Shown piece by piece: positions 1 to 7,887 of a stretch of DNA of 36,693 bases (positions within the stretch are counted from its first letter, which is position 1; each line of letters opens with the position of its first letter). Made by a program: the position numbers and the translations under genes. The stretch comes from Candidatus Sumerlaeota bacterium. GTDB lineage: Bacteria > Sumerlaeota > Sumerlaeia > JADFCW01. The notes under the pieces were generated by a model. It was not told the DNA's origin. It searched no databases and saw only the letters and a list, made by a program, of their open reading frames with translations. The stretch lies in assembly GCA_017161705.1 (NCBI GenBank), contig JADFCW010000025.1, forward strand, positions 1-36,693, given 5' to 3'.

Positions 1-2
1 CG

Positions 3-1082
3 TCCGGGCTGGGCACCTCCAACCGCAGCGGGAGCCTCAGCGCGCGCCCCGAGCCCGGCAGGCCTTCGGCTCCACCTTCGATCTCGTTGCCCAGACCAGA
101 TTCGGGAACGCGCAGCGGTCCGCCTTCGGTGTCGGATCCGGGTCTGCTTTCACGGCGGGGCACAGGGCCGTCGGCGCCCAGCATTCCGGGAGTCAAACCG
201 GGCGTTGAGCCGGGACGAGTGCCGGACATCGGCAACGTTACGCCGGGCATTTCCAGCCGCAGCAATCGTCCGCCCGCCTCAGGAGGCACGGGTACGACGC
301 CGCGGGTTCCCGATATTTCCAATCGCGGCACAATCTCGCGCCCGTCGCCTACGATTCCGGATGTTGGCACCGGCCGATCGGGGGATGTGATTCGGCAGGC
401 CCGGCCCGATCTGCCGCGGAGCGCCGGGACGTTGTCGAGCCGCGGGACTTTGGATCCGCGCCTGCCGCGCTCGATGATGCCCAATGTCCCGGATGTGGAC
501 AGCGTGCGGCGGGCCGCTGGCGATTCCGAGCACCACCGGCGGTTCCTCCCGCCCCTTCCGCCTCCGCCACCCTTCCCCGGCTTTATTGACCGAGACTACC
601 ACGATCGCTGGCGACGGCATTATCACGATTACGCCGATCATTGGTTCGGAGGACATATCGGGTGGAGAACGTTCATTCACGGCTGTGTTGCAGCGCCATG
701 GTTCTGGCCTGCCTATCCCAGAGTGTATGTCCACCCGTGGGTGTATGGTTTCTACGACCCGATTGTCTATGTCCGCTACGGCTGGACGGCGCCGGTCTGG
801 TGCGGCTACGTATATGAGCCGTGGTGGGATTGGTGCGATGCGCCGTTTGTGTATTACTACTTTCGCTATCCGGCACGGTTCAGTTTCCACATCACGCTGA
901 CCAACAGCTACAGCGATTATGGGGACTATGGCGACTACAGTGTGAGCTACAGCGACTACGTGGATCCAAGCGATGTCACCCTGGTTGCCGGCGACCGGCC
1001 GCTGGGGCTTTGGGTTCCGGGGCATTATGATCAAACCTTGGACGGCGAGTGGGTGTGGATGCCGGGGTATTACGCCTATTGA
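3..1082 (+). CDS. Pro/Ser-rich then Trp/Tyr-rich protein, 5' truncated by window edge
   Basis: The frame is open from the first bases of the window, so the true start lies upstream; a TTG at 87 is only an internal codon. The visible N-terminal half is low complexity with degenerate repeats of the type VPDI.N / ISSRS.RP / TLSSRGTL, rich in Pro, Gly, Ser and Arg. A short polyproline run (LPPPPPF) follows. The C-terminal half is extremely rich in Trp, Tyr, His and Asp, with a YSDYGDYGDYS stretch. It ends in WVPGHY...GEWVWMPGYY, which resembles YXWGXW-type repeats of bacterial envelope proteins. Function is unknown; an exported or envelope-associated structural protein is inferred. A strong terminator follows about 90 bases downstream. 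Confidence 0.7.
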   Translation, partial: SGLGTSNRSGSLSARPEPGRPSAPPSISLPRPDSGTRSGPPSVSDPGLLSRRGTGPSAPSIPGVKPGVEPGRVPDIGNVTPGISSRSNRPPASGGTGTTPRVPDISNRGTISRPSPTIPDVGTGRSGDVIRQARPDLPRSAGTLSSRGTLDPRLPRSMMPNVPDVDSVRRAAGDSEHHRRFLPPLPPPPPFPGFIDRDYHDRWRRHYHDYADHWFGGHIGWRTFIHGCVAAPWFWPAYPRVYVHPWVYGFYDPIVYVRYGWTAPVWCGYVYEPWWDWCDAPFVYYYFRYPARFSFHITLTNSYSDYGDYGDYSVSYSDYVDPSDVTLVAGDRPLGLWVPGHYDQTLDGEWVWMPGYYAY

Positions 1083-1170
1083 TAAGGAGTCGGAAGCGGC
1101 TCGACGTGAGACCTGGGCGATCTGCCCACGAGATATGGCTGAAAACGCAAGGGTGCATTTGTGGATGCGC

Positions 1171-1205
1171 AAAGGCGGCGAACCAGACTTCGCCGCCTTT
1201 TTCTT
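1171..1205 (+). terminator. Rho-independent terminator
   Basis: A perfect 12-bp stem (AAAGGCGGCGAA with TTCGCCGCCTTT) and 6-base loop CCAGAC run into a T-rich tail (TTTTTCTT). It closes the Trp/Tyr-rich gene and sits directly before the promoter-like sequence of the next operon. Confidence 0.9.
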
Positions 1206-1232
1206 GACGCACCAGGGGATTGTCCTTACACT
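1204..1232 (+). promoter_or_regulatory. Candidate sigma70-type promoter for pilin-like/kinase operon
   Basis: TTGACG (1204-1209) and TACACT (1227-1232) are separated by 17 bases. The inferred transcription start near 1239 leaves a leader of about 28 bases before the ATG at 1267. The -35 hexamer abuts the T tail of the preceding terminator. Confidence 0.5.
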
Positions 1233-1266
1233 TTCCTATTCGATCCTGCAGGAAAAGGAATAGTTC

Positions 1267-1500
1267 ATGTTCGCAAAGCAGCCACACAAGGGACGACGGG
1301 GACAAACCCGCCAAGAAGCCCTGCTCATCCTTCTGGTCTGCGGCATCGCGCTCGCGGCCGCGCTATCGGTTTTTGTGCCAGCCATTCGGCGGGTGTGGGT
1401 AGGATTGGGGCGCAGCCTGCTGGGCTATCAGGGCTCGACAACGGCACGCGATCTGCCCGTGGCCAGTGTCGCCGGCGAAGGCATTCAGGAGCAAAAATGA
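1267..1500 (+). CDS. Small Flp-pilin-like single-pass membrane protein
   Basis: This 77-residue protein has a basic N-terminus (KQPHKGRRGQT), then a hydrophobic segment at about residues 19-38, then an amphipathic stretch (AIRRVWVGLGRSLLGYQG). The arrangement RRGQT..EALLIL followed by a hydrophobic helix resembles class III (Flp/Tad) pilins, which carry a G-x-T-x-x-E type processing region. The match is by eye and the Tyr usually following Glu is absent. The ATG has AAGGAA six bases upstream. Its stop overlaps the kinase start (ATGA), implying translational coupling. Alternatives are a small membrane partner or regulator of the kinase. Confidence 0.6.
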   Translation: MFAKQPHKGRRGQTRQEALLILLVCGIALAAALSVFVPAIRRVWVGLGRSLLGYQGSTTARDLPVASVAGEGIQEQK

Positions 1501-3110
1501 CCGGCCAGGTCGTTGACGGCAAATTTGAAATCCTCGACGAAATCGGCCACGGCGGGATGGGTGTCGTCTATCGGGCGCGCCAGATCTCACTGGATCGGAT
1601 TGTGGCTCTGAAAATGCTCTCCGCCTCGCTGGTGGACGACCCCGAATTCCGCAGCCGATTCTGTCAGGAAGCCAAGATCATCGCCCGCCTGAACCACCCC
1701 AATATTCTGCACGTGTATGACATTCTCGACCATGGCACGGATTTCTGGATTGTCATGGAGTATCTCGAGGGGCGGTCGCTCCGCGACGTCTTGCGCGATG
1801 CCGGACGTTTGCCCATCGCCAGGGCGGTTCATATTGCCGCGCAGGTGGCCGGCGGTCTGGCCTATGCACACAGCAAAGGCATCATTCATCGCGACATCAA
1901 ACCCGACAACATCATGATGCTTCCCGACGATCAGGTGAAGATCATGGACTTCGGGATCGCCCATTTGCGCGGCTCGTCCATTCACACGCAAACCGGCGTG
2001 GCCATGGGCACGCCGCAATTCATGTCGCCCGAACAGGCGGCCGGCAAACCCGTGGACGCCCGCAGCGATCTCTACTCGCTGACTGTCGTGCTTTACCGCA
2101 TGCTGACGGGCGAGTTGCCCTTTACGGCCGACAGCCCCGTGGCCGTGGCGCTCAAGCACGTGCAAGAGCCGCCGCCGCGGCCCAGCAAGGTCAATCCGGC
2201 GATTCCGCCGGCTCTCGATGCGCTGGTTCTGAAGGGCATGGCCAAGAAACCCGACGAGCGGTTTCAGAGCGCCGAAGAGATGCGCGAGGCGTTATTGCAT
2301 CCGGATTTTCGCGTGGAACCCGCGGCGGCCCCCTCCGCATCGCCCGAAGAAACGTATGTTGCCGCGCCTGCGCAGCCGCTGGCCTTTTCGCCGCCGCCCC
2401 CGGCGGCCGAATCCATCGGCACAGCCTCGACGCCCGTGCTCGTTCCCGTCCGTCGGATGCGGGTTCGCCCCCTTTGGGCGGCGGCGGTTGCAGGCGGATT
2501 GTTGGCCGGAGTCTGGGTCCTTCACATGCTCTATGGGAACCATTCGCAGCCCGACGAGACCTTCCCCCGCACTCCGGCTGCGCTTTCGCCCGACGCCAGG
2601 AGCGAGAGCGACCCCAAGCTGCCGCGGCGCAAGACGGGCGAGCGGGCCAGCGCGCTTGAACTGCTTCTGAACAGTCTCAACGAGCCAAAGCCCCGCAATC
2701 CGGCGGAAGCGGAAAAACGGTTCAAGGAAGCGCTGCGCCTGAAGCGCGACTGGGAGAATTCGCCGCAATTGCTTCGGAATCCCAACCTTCTGCTTTGCCT
2801 CGAACCCTTCGTGGATTGCATCAATTTCGACACCAGCCATACGCTCCACAGCATAGAGTTTATCCGGTTTCTGACCGAGGCGACCGAGCAGCAGACGATC
2901 GGGTCGGCGTTTCGCGCCCAGCTGAGGGAGACCGCCCTCGGCCAAATTGCCAAAGTCCGCCGACTGCCCGACGCGGACCTCTATCGGGCGGAGCTGGACA
3001 AGATCGAAGCGCGGTTGCTGACGGAGCCGCCGGCCACAACGTCTCCTCTATCGGCCGCGCGTCCCGGCATGCCCGCCGACGCGCGAACCGACGATCTCGA
3101 TATGCCATGA
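1497..3110 (+). CDS. Membrane-anchored Hanks-type Ser/Thr protein kinase
   Basis: This 537-residue protein begins with a full kinase domain (about residues 10-275). It has the glycine loop GHGGMGVV, VALK with Lys39, HRDIKPDN with catalytic Asp133, the DFG Asp151, and SPE in place of APE. A Pro/Ala-rich linker leads to one transmembrane helix near residues 326-345. A C-terminal region of about 190 residues, presumably extracytoplasmic, lacks PASTA repeats and resembles no sensor known to me. The ATG at 1497 has AGGAG five bases upstream and overlaps the pilin-like gene stop; the frame is open upstream but that part belongs to the other gene. Likely role: phosphorylation signalling at the envelope. 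Substrate unknown. Confidence 0.93.
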   Translation: MTGQVVDGKFEILDEIGHGGMGVVYRARQISLDRIVALKMLSASLVDDPEFRSRFCQEAKIIARLNHPNILHVYDILDHGTDFWIVMEYLEGRSLRDVLRDAGRLPIARAVHIAAQVAGGLAYAHSKGIIHRDIKPDNIMMLPDDQVKIMDFGIAHLRGSSIHTQTGVAMGTPQFMSPEQAAGKPVDARSDLYSLTVVLYRMLTGELPFTADSPVAVALKHVQEPPPRPSKVNPAIPPALDALVLKGMAKKPDERFQSAEEMREALLHPDFRVEPAAAPSASPEETYVAAPAQPLAFSPPPPAAESIGTASTPVLVPVRRMRVRPLWAAAVAGGLLAGVWVLHMLYGNHSQPDETFPRTPAALSPDARSESDPKLPRRKTGERASALELLLNSLNEPKPRNPAEAEKRFKEALRLKRDWENSPQLLRNPNLLLCLEPFVDCINFDTSHTLHSIEFIRFLTEATEQQTIGSAFRAQLRETALGQIAKVRRLPDADLYRAELDKIEARLLTEPPATTSPLSAARPGMPADARTDDLDMP

Positions 3111-3118
3111 CAGTCCGT

Positions 3119-3210
3119 ATGAAAGATTGGAGGGCGGCCGCGGAAGCGAGGGCAATCGTTTGTCTTGCGATGAACCCGTACGGCAAAGCGGCAGCCATGC
3201 TGCCGCTTTT
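3119..3210 (+). repeat. Extended intergenic repeat ending in the GCGGCAGC palindrome (copy A)
   Basis: A 77-bp segment starting ATGAAAGATT (3119) aligns without gaps to the minus strand of 33079-33003, about 61 of 77 bases identical by hand. It includes the block TTGTCTTGCGATGAAC. It ends in a perfect 11-bp inverted repeat, AAAGCGGCAGC / GCTGCCGCTTT around CAT (3185-3209). It starts eight bases after the kinase stop. The plus strand could encode a 44-residue peptide, but this is probably incidental. Confidence 0.8.
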
Positions 3211-3377
3211 GCCCGCCAAGTTTCGATGCATTGAACGCGGCCTGCGGCCATAAGCAAACATGGAATGCTCCATAAAGATGCATGCGGTTTGGCTAGATCT
3301 TTAAACGAAAAAATCCGAAAGATTGAATTGCATGTTGGGTGCGCTGGAAACATGCCCTGTTCCACGGGAGGTCTGAG

Positions 3378-4088
3378 GTGCGCCTGAACTTCTCTGACGA
3401 GCGTCTCCTGGCCATTGTGGCCCATCCGGACGACGCCGAGTTGCTCTGTGCAGGTACACTGGCGCGGGCCAAAGCCGACGGCGCAGCTATCGGATTGTGT
3501 GTGCTCTGCCGGGGCGACAAAGGGCAGCCGGCCCGTCCGATCAAAAACCTTGCCGTCGTCCGCCGCCGCGAACTCAACGCCGCCGCGCGACTGCTCGGCG
3601 CCGAATTGTTTCGCGGCGAATTCAGCGACGGCGAACTCGCCGACACCTATGCATCCCGCCGCGCGGTGATTGAAATTGTCCGCCGCTTCGCCCCCACGCT
3701 AATCCTCGCCCATTCGCCCGCCGACTATCATGCCGACCACCGCGCGGCCTCCGCCCTGGCCGAGGCCGCCTCGTGGTTCTGCGCCTCGCCGGGCCACAAG
3801 ACCCCCTCGCCCGCACTGCCTGCGCCGCCTGCGCTCTGGTGGATGGACACCATCAATATGATCGGCTTCGAACCCGGGTTTTTCGTGGACGTAACGAAGT
3901 ATCTGGACTTGAAACGAAAGATGCTCTTATGCCATCGCAGCCAGATGCGCAGGGGCAGCGAAATCCGTTTCGGCCCATTGATGGAGCAAATGATGTTTCA
4001 GGCCGCTGCGCGCGGCGCTCAGGCGGGGGTTCGCGGCGCCGAGGCTTTTCAAACTTACTGTGCCTGGAAACGCGCCCGTGCCTGGTAA
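3378..4088 (+). CDS. PIG-L/LmbE-family deacetylase, possibly BshB-like
   Basis: This 236-residue protein has the family signature AHPDDAE with His16 and Asp19, and a later HSPADYHADH with His121. Together these form the zinc site of N-acetylglucosaminyl deacetylases. Known members remove acetyl from GlcNAc-PI, mycothiol or bacillithiol precursors and other sugars. Because a BshC-type enzyme is encoded about 3.8 kb downstream, a bacillithiol BshB role (deacetylating GlcNAc-malate) is attractive, but substrate cannot be read from sequence. The GTG at 3378 is preferred because GGGAGG lies six bases upstream; an in-frame GTG at 3339 would add 13 residues without a ribosome site. It converges on the PilB/GspE gene. 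Confidence 0.88.
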   Translation: MRLNFSDERLLAIVAHPDDAELLCAGTLARAKADGAAIGLCVLCRGDKGQPARPIKNLAVVRRRELNAAARLLGAELFRGEFSDGELADTYASRRAVIEIVRRFAPTLILAHSPADYHADHRAASALAEAASWFCASPGHKTPSPALPAPPALWWMDTINMIGFEPGFFVDVTKYLDLKRKMLLCHRSQMRRGSEIRFGPLMEQMMFQAAARGAQAGVRGAEAFQTYCAWKRARAW

Positions 4089-4125
4089 CCGCTTCATTCC
4101 CCGCAGTAAGAAGTCAGACCGCCCC

Positions 4126-4160
4126 CTTTTCAATCGAATGGCCCTTTCGACTTGAAAAAG
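4126..4160. other. Imperfect hairpin between convergent genes
   Basis: CTTTTCAATCGAA (4126-4138) pairs with TTCGACTTGAAAAAG (4146-4160) with one bulged base. It lies between two convergent genes and may act in 3'-end formation on either strand, although no clear run of T follows. Confidence 0.4.
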
Positions 4161-4261
4161 CCCCAACGCCGGAGCGGTGCCGGGTGCCGCCTCCTGGAGC
4201 GAACTCTCTCTGCTTGTTCCAGTACGTTGTTGTCCAGCGTGCTTGTTGGCCGGCGGGTGCT

Positions 4262-6136
4262 TCAGCTTACGTCGCTTTGGGTGATGCGCATGACCTCGGT
4301 CGTGGTGGTCTGGCCGAGGAGCACTTTTTCCCAGCCATCCATGCGCAAGGTGCGCATGCCTTTGCTGACGGCGTAGCGTTTGATTCGGGCGGAGGACTCG
4401 GACCGGATGATCATCTGGCGGGCGGTCGAGTCGGGAACAAAGATTTCGTGGATGGCGGTTCGGCCGCGATAGCCGCTGAAGCCGCACCGGTCGCATCCCC
4501 TGCCGCGGCGGAATTCGTAGTCGCGATACTTGGCGGGATCATAGCCCATTTCGCGGATTTCTTCTTCGCGCGGCCGATAGCTTTCCGCACACTGGTGGCA
4601 GATGCGCCGCACAAGTCGCTGAGCGATCACGGCCTGAATGGACGAGGAGACCAGGAAGGGTTTCACGCCGATGTCAATCAAACGGGTCGTGGCGCCCGGC
4701 GCGTCGTTGGTGTGAAGCGTGCTGAAGACGAGGTGGCCGGTCAGGGCGGCGCGAATGCCGATCTCCGCCGTTTCCATATCGCGGATTTCGCCGACCATCA
4801 GAATTTCGGGGGCCTGGCGCAGCGCCGACCGCAGGCACGCCGCGAACGTCAAGCCTATGCTCTCATCCACCTGCACCTGGCAGATGCCCTCGAGCATATA
4901 CTCGACCGGGTTTTCGATCGTGATGATTTTGCGATCGGGCGTGTTTAGGGTCGAGAGCGCCGAGTACAGCGTCGTCGTCTTGCCGGAACCCGTCGGTCCG
5001 GTCATCAAGATGACGCCGTTGGGTGCGCGGATCAGCTGCTCGAACAGGCGAATGTTGTCCGGGAGGAACCCGACGTCGGACAGACCCAGAAGCACGCTGC
5101 TCTGATCGAGCAGACGCATGACGATGCTTTCGCCGTAAATGGCCGGCAGAGACGACACACGGACGTCAATCAGCTTCTTTCCCCCCTGAAGGTTCAGCTT
5201 GATGCGTCCGTCCTGCGGGAGGCGCTTTTCGGCCAGGTCCATGCCGGAAAGCACTTTGAGCCGCGAGATGATGGCCTTTTGCCATTTCTTGGGTGGCGAA
5301 GGAATTTCCTGCAGCACGCCGTCAATGCGGAAGCGCACGACGAGACTATTCTTGGCCGGCTCGATGTGAATGTCGCTCGCGCGGTCATGGATGGCCTGTT
5401 TGAAAATCAGGTCCACGAATTTCACGACCGGCGCTTGATTGATCTCCTGGACCTCGTCGAGATTGATGTTCGAGTAATAGTCTTTCGCCTCTTCCTTGGC
5501 GACTTCCGTGGTGAAGTCCTCGTACAGCTGATTGACCTCGTCGGCCTCGTAGTAGCGGCGGAGGGCATGGATGATTTCATCTTCCGGCGCGATCAGGCCC
5601 ACCACTTTTTTCTGCAGGATGCGTTCAAGGTCGTCGGTCGTCTGAATGTTGAGCGGGTCGGCCAGGGCCACGTAGATGGTGTCCGGCGTGACGCGGACGG
5701 GGAAAACGCGATAGTTGCGGGCGACCTTGGGGTCAATGGCCGCGAGCAATTCGGGCGTGACTTTGATCTCGTGCAGCGAGACCTTCTCCATGCCCATTTC
5801 CTGGGCGAGGGCATCGAGGATTTCCTCCTCGCGCACCAGACCGGTGTTGACCACGGCCTTGCGCAACGTCATGCCGGCCTCGTTCTGCAGCGACTCCTGA
5901 ATGTCGCGGAGCATGGAGGACGAAACCAGGCCGGCTTGCTCGAGAACGCGGCCGATCAGGGCCGAATTGTCGGCGATCCCGCGGCCGTCCGCGCCCGGAC
6001 GCGCCACGGCCTTTTGGGCCTTTTCCGTGGGCGGAGCAATCTCATTGCCCTTTTTCAACGGATGCGCTTCCTCGCCGCGCGGAACTACCCGCCGGGGATC
6101 CATGGGAATTTGCGCGCTGGGTTTTTCCGGTGCCAT
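4262..6136 (-). CDS. PilB/GspE-type secretion or pilus assembly ATPase
   Basis: This 624-residue protein has the complete type II/IV secretion ATPase layout. A low-complexity leader precedes an MshEN-like N-domain (about residues 45-190). The ATPase core carries SDIHIEP, Walker A GPTGSGKT (380-387), Walker B MVGEIRD with Glu450 and the STLHTND His box. Cys513, Cys516, Cys548 and Cys551 form the zinc tetracysteine typical of PilB/GspE. It would power type IV pilus extension or type II secretion from the cytoplasmic face of the inner membrane. The ATG at 6136 is chosen because AAGGA lies ten bases upstream; a GTG at 6154 lacks one. No other pilus genes adjoin except the small pilin-like peptide near 1.3 kb. 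Confidence 0.95.
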   Translation of the reverse strand: MAPEKPSAQIPMDPRRVVPRGEEAHPLKKGNEIAPPTEKAQKAVARPGADGRGIADNSALIGRVLEQAGLVSSSMLRDIQESLQNEAGMTLRKAVVNTGLVREEEILDALAQEMGMEKVSLHEIKVTPELLAAIDPKVARNYRVFPVRVTPDTIYVALADPLNIQTTDDLERILQKKVVGLIAPEDEIIHALRRYYEADEVNQLYEDFTTEVAKEEAKDYYSNINLDEVQEINQAPVVKFVDLIFKQAIHDRASDIHIEPAKNSLVVRFRIDGVLQEIPSPPKKWQKAIISRLKVLSGMDLAEKRLPQDGRIKLNLQGGKKLIDVRVSSLPAIYGESIVMRLLDQSSVLLGLSDVGFLPDNIRLFEQLIRAPNGVILMTGPTGSGKTTTLYSALSTLNTPDRKIITIENPVEYMLEGICQVQVDESIGLTFAACLRSALRQAPEILMVGEIRDMETAEIGIRAALTGHLVFSTLHTNDAPGATTRLIDIGVKPFLVSSSIQAVIAQRLVRRICHQCAESYRPREEEIREMGYDPAKYRDYEFRRGRGCDRCGFSGYRGRTAIHEIFVPDSTARQMIIRSESSARIKRYAVSKGMRTLRMDGWEKVLLGQTTTTEVMRITQSDVS

Positions 6137-6267
6137 GATGGAACCATCCTTCACGAAGGAAACGCAAATCCCTTTGCTTTGCGCGTCCTGCCAATCAAAA
6201 ATTCTGCGCCGAACCCGCTTACGGCGTCAACCAAAAATGTGCCTGCCGACAGACAGACAAACGAACG

Positions 6268-6294
6268 TCTATAACTTTTCCTCTTGCCTGTCAA
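6268..6294 (-). promoter_or_regulatory. Candidate promoter upstream of PilB/GspE gene
   Basis: On the minus strand a perfect TTGACA (6294-6289) is followed after 15 bases by TATAGA (6273-6268). The short spacer lowers confidence. It would give a leader of roughly 125 bases. The rest of the 6155-6583 gap shows no gene that I can support. Confidence 0.35.
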
Positions 6295-6583
6295 CAGAAC
6301 ATCGCCAAAAACCGGCAAGGCCCCAGCCTGCCATTGAAAGAAATCGTTGCGAAACGCAGCCGAACAGGTTTGCATCGGCCGTTTTGATTCTGCGGTATGC
6401 CGAATCTGCCGCAATCCTGGAGGCCGGGGGAAGACCGCGGCGAGAAATCCCTAGCAGCCGCGCGAGGCTCCGGATGCCCGAATGCGGAGTTTACAAGGCA
6501 GGCCGGCTCTCTGCCGTGATCGTTTGGCATCGGCAGGGCATCGTTCTTCGCCGGCTCTGCCCAAATAACAAGAGGAGCAGCCA

Positions 6584-7837
6584 ATGCCCCGCGACTTTGC
6601 TTCCGCCGTTTGGTACAAATGGGCTGTAGTGGGGATGCTTTGGTTTGTATGCTTTTTTAATTATGTCGACCGACAGGGTATCTTCTCCGTTTTTCCGCTT
6701 CTGGAGCAACCCGACAAAGGACTGGGTTTATCCAAGCAACAGCTGGCCCTGATTGGCTCGGCCTTCATGTGGGTTTATGCCGGGTCGGGTTGGCTGGCCG
6801 GCATCATCGGCGACCTCGTCCGACGCAAAACGGTCATCCTTGGCGGCTTCCTGTTCTGGTCTGTGGTCACCCTGGCTTTTGGGTTTGCCACGAAATACTG
6901 GCATCTTGTGGCTTTGCGCGCCATCGAGGGACTCGGCGAGGCTTTCTACTTTCCCGCCGCTATGGCCATGATCAGCGCTTATCACGGCAAGGCCACGCGC
7001 TCGAAAGCCATGGGCATCCACCAGTCCAGTGTCTATGTGGGCACGATTGCCGGCGGCGCGATCGCGGGTGTCATGGGCGAGTATCTGGGGTGGCGGTCGT
7101 CGTTCTTTCTGTTTGGCGGGCTTGGTGTTTTGGTTGCCTTGCTGCTTTGGGTGTTTCTCAAAGAGCCCAGTGCAGAACAACTGGCGGCATCGCGGCAGGA
7201 GGCGGCCGGGGCGCAGCCGGCCCGCCGCTTCAACTTTCCCATGGTCATCGTTCTGGCGCTCGTGTTTATTGGTGCCAACTCGGTCGCCTCGATTTTTCTG
7301 GCCTGGACGCCGACATTTCTTCACGACAAGTTCGCCATCAGCGTCTCGCGTGCGTCGGTCTATGCCTCGGCCTATTTGCAGACATTCTCGATTCTCGGCG
7401 TTCTGTTCGGCGGCTGGCTGGCCGACCGTTTGGTGCGGCGCTTCCTTGGCGGGCGCCCGATGACCCAGGCTCTTGGTCTGTGCTGCGGCATGCCGTTCAT
7501 CTTTATGGTCGGCTGGTCTGACCAAATAAAAGCGACGTTGATGGCCCTTGCCCTGTTCGGTTTTTGCAAGGGGATTTACGACTCGAACATTTGGGCCTCG
7601 CTGCACGACGTAGTGCCCGCCGAACGCCGCGCAACCGCCGTCGGCGTCATCAACTCGATCAGCTGGTTCGGCGGCGGGCTGGCAGCCTACCTCATCGGCT
7701 ATTGCACTCAATGGTTCAGCATGAGCGTTATGATTAGCGCCGTCTCGGTCGTTTATTTGATCTTCGCTCTGGTCATGATCGGGGGCGTTCGCCGGTTCAT
7801 GAGCGGCCGGCAGCCGCTTCAGTTGCCGCACGGTTGA
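6584..7837 (+). CDS. Major facilitator superfamily transporter
   Basis: This 417-residue protein has about twelve hydrophobic helices and the MFS motif-A loop GDLVRRK between helices 2 and 3, repeated more weakly as ADRLVRR in the second half. The N-terminal FFNYVDRQG and the central RAIEGLGEAFYFPA resemble the anion:cation symporter and related sugar-acid or organic-anion groups. Substrate is not determinable. The ATG follows GAGGAG at good distance. The downstream BshC frame begins at or just after its stop, so the two are likely co-transcribed. Confidence 0.9.
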   Translation: MPRDFASAVWYKWAVVGMLWFVCFFNYVDRQGIFSVFPLLEQPDKGLGLSKQQLALIGSAFMWVYAGSGWLAGIIGDLVRRKTVILGGFLFWSVVTLAFGFATKYWHLVALRAIEGLGEAFYFPAAMAMISAYHGKATRSKAMGIHQSSVYVGTIAGGAIAGVMGEYLGWRSSFFLFGGLGVLVALLLWVFLKEPSAEQLAASRQEAAGAQPARRFNFPMVIVLALVFIGANSVASIFLAWTPTFLHDKFAISVSRASVYASAYLQTFSILGVLFGGWLADRLVRRFLGGRPMTQALGLCCGMPFIFMVGWSDQIKATLMALALFGFCKGIYDSNIWASLHDVVPAERRATAVGVINSISWFGGGLAAYLIGYCTQWFSMSVMISAVSVVYLIFALVMIGGVRRFMSGRQPLQLPHG

Positions 7838-7887
7838 TCGTGCCCTCGGCGCCGTCGCATTCACAGCAGACAGGATTTCGCAATCCG

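Noticed and set aside
5279-6274. 331-codon frame antisense to the PilB/GspE gene
   Set aside because: Shadow of a gene with full Walker and tetracysteine motifs.
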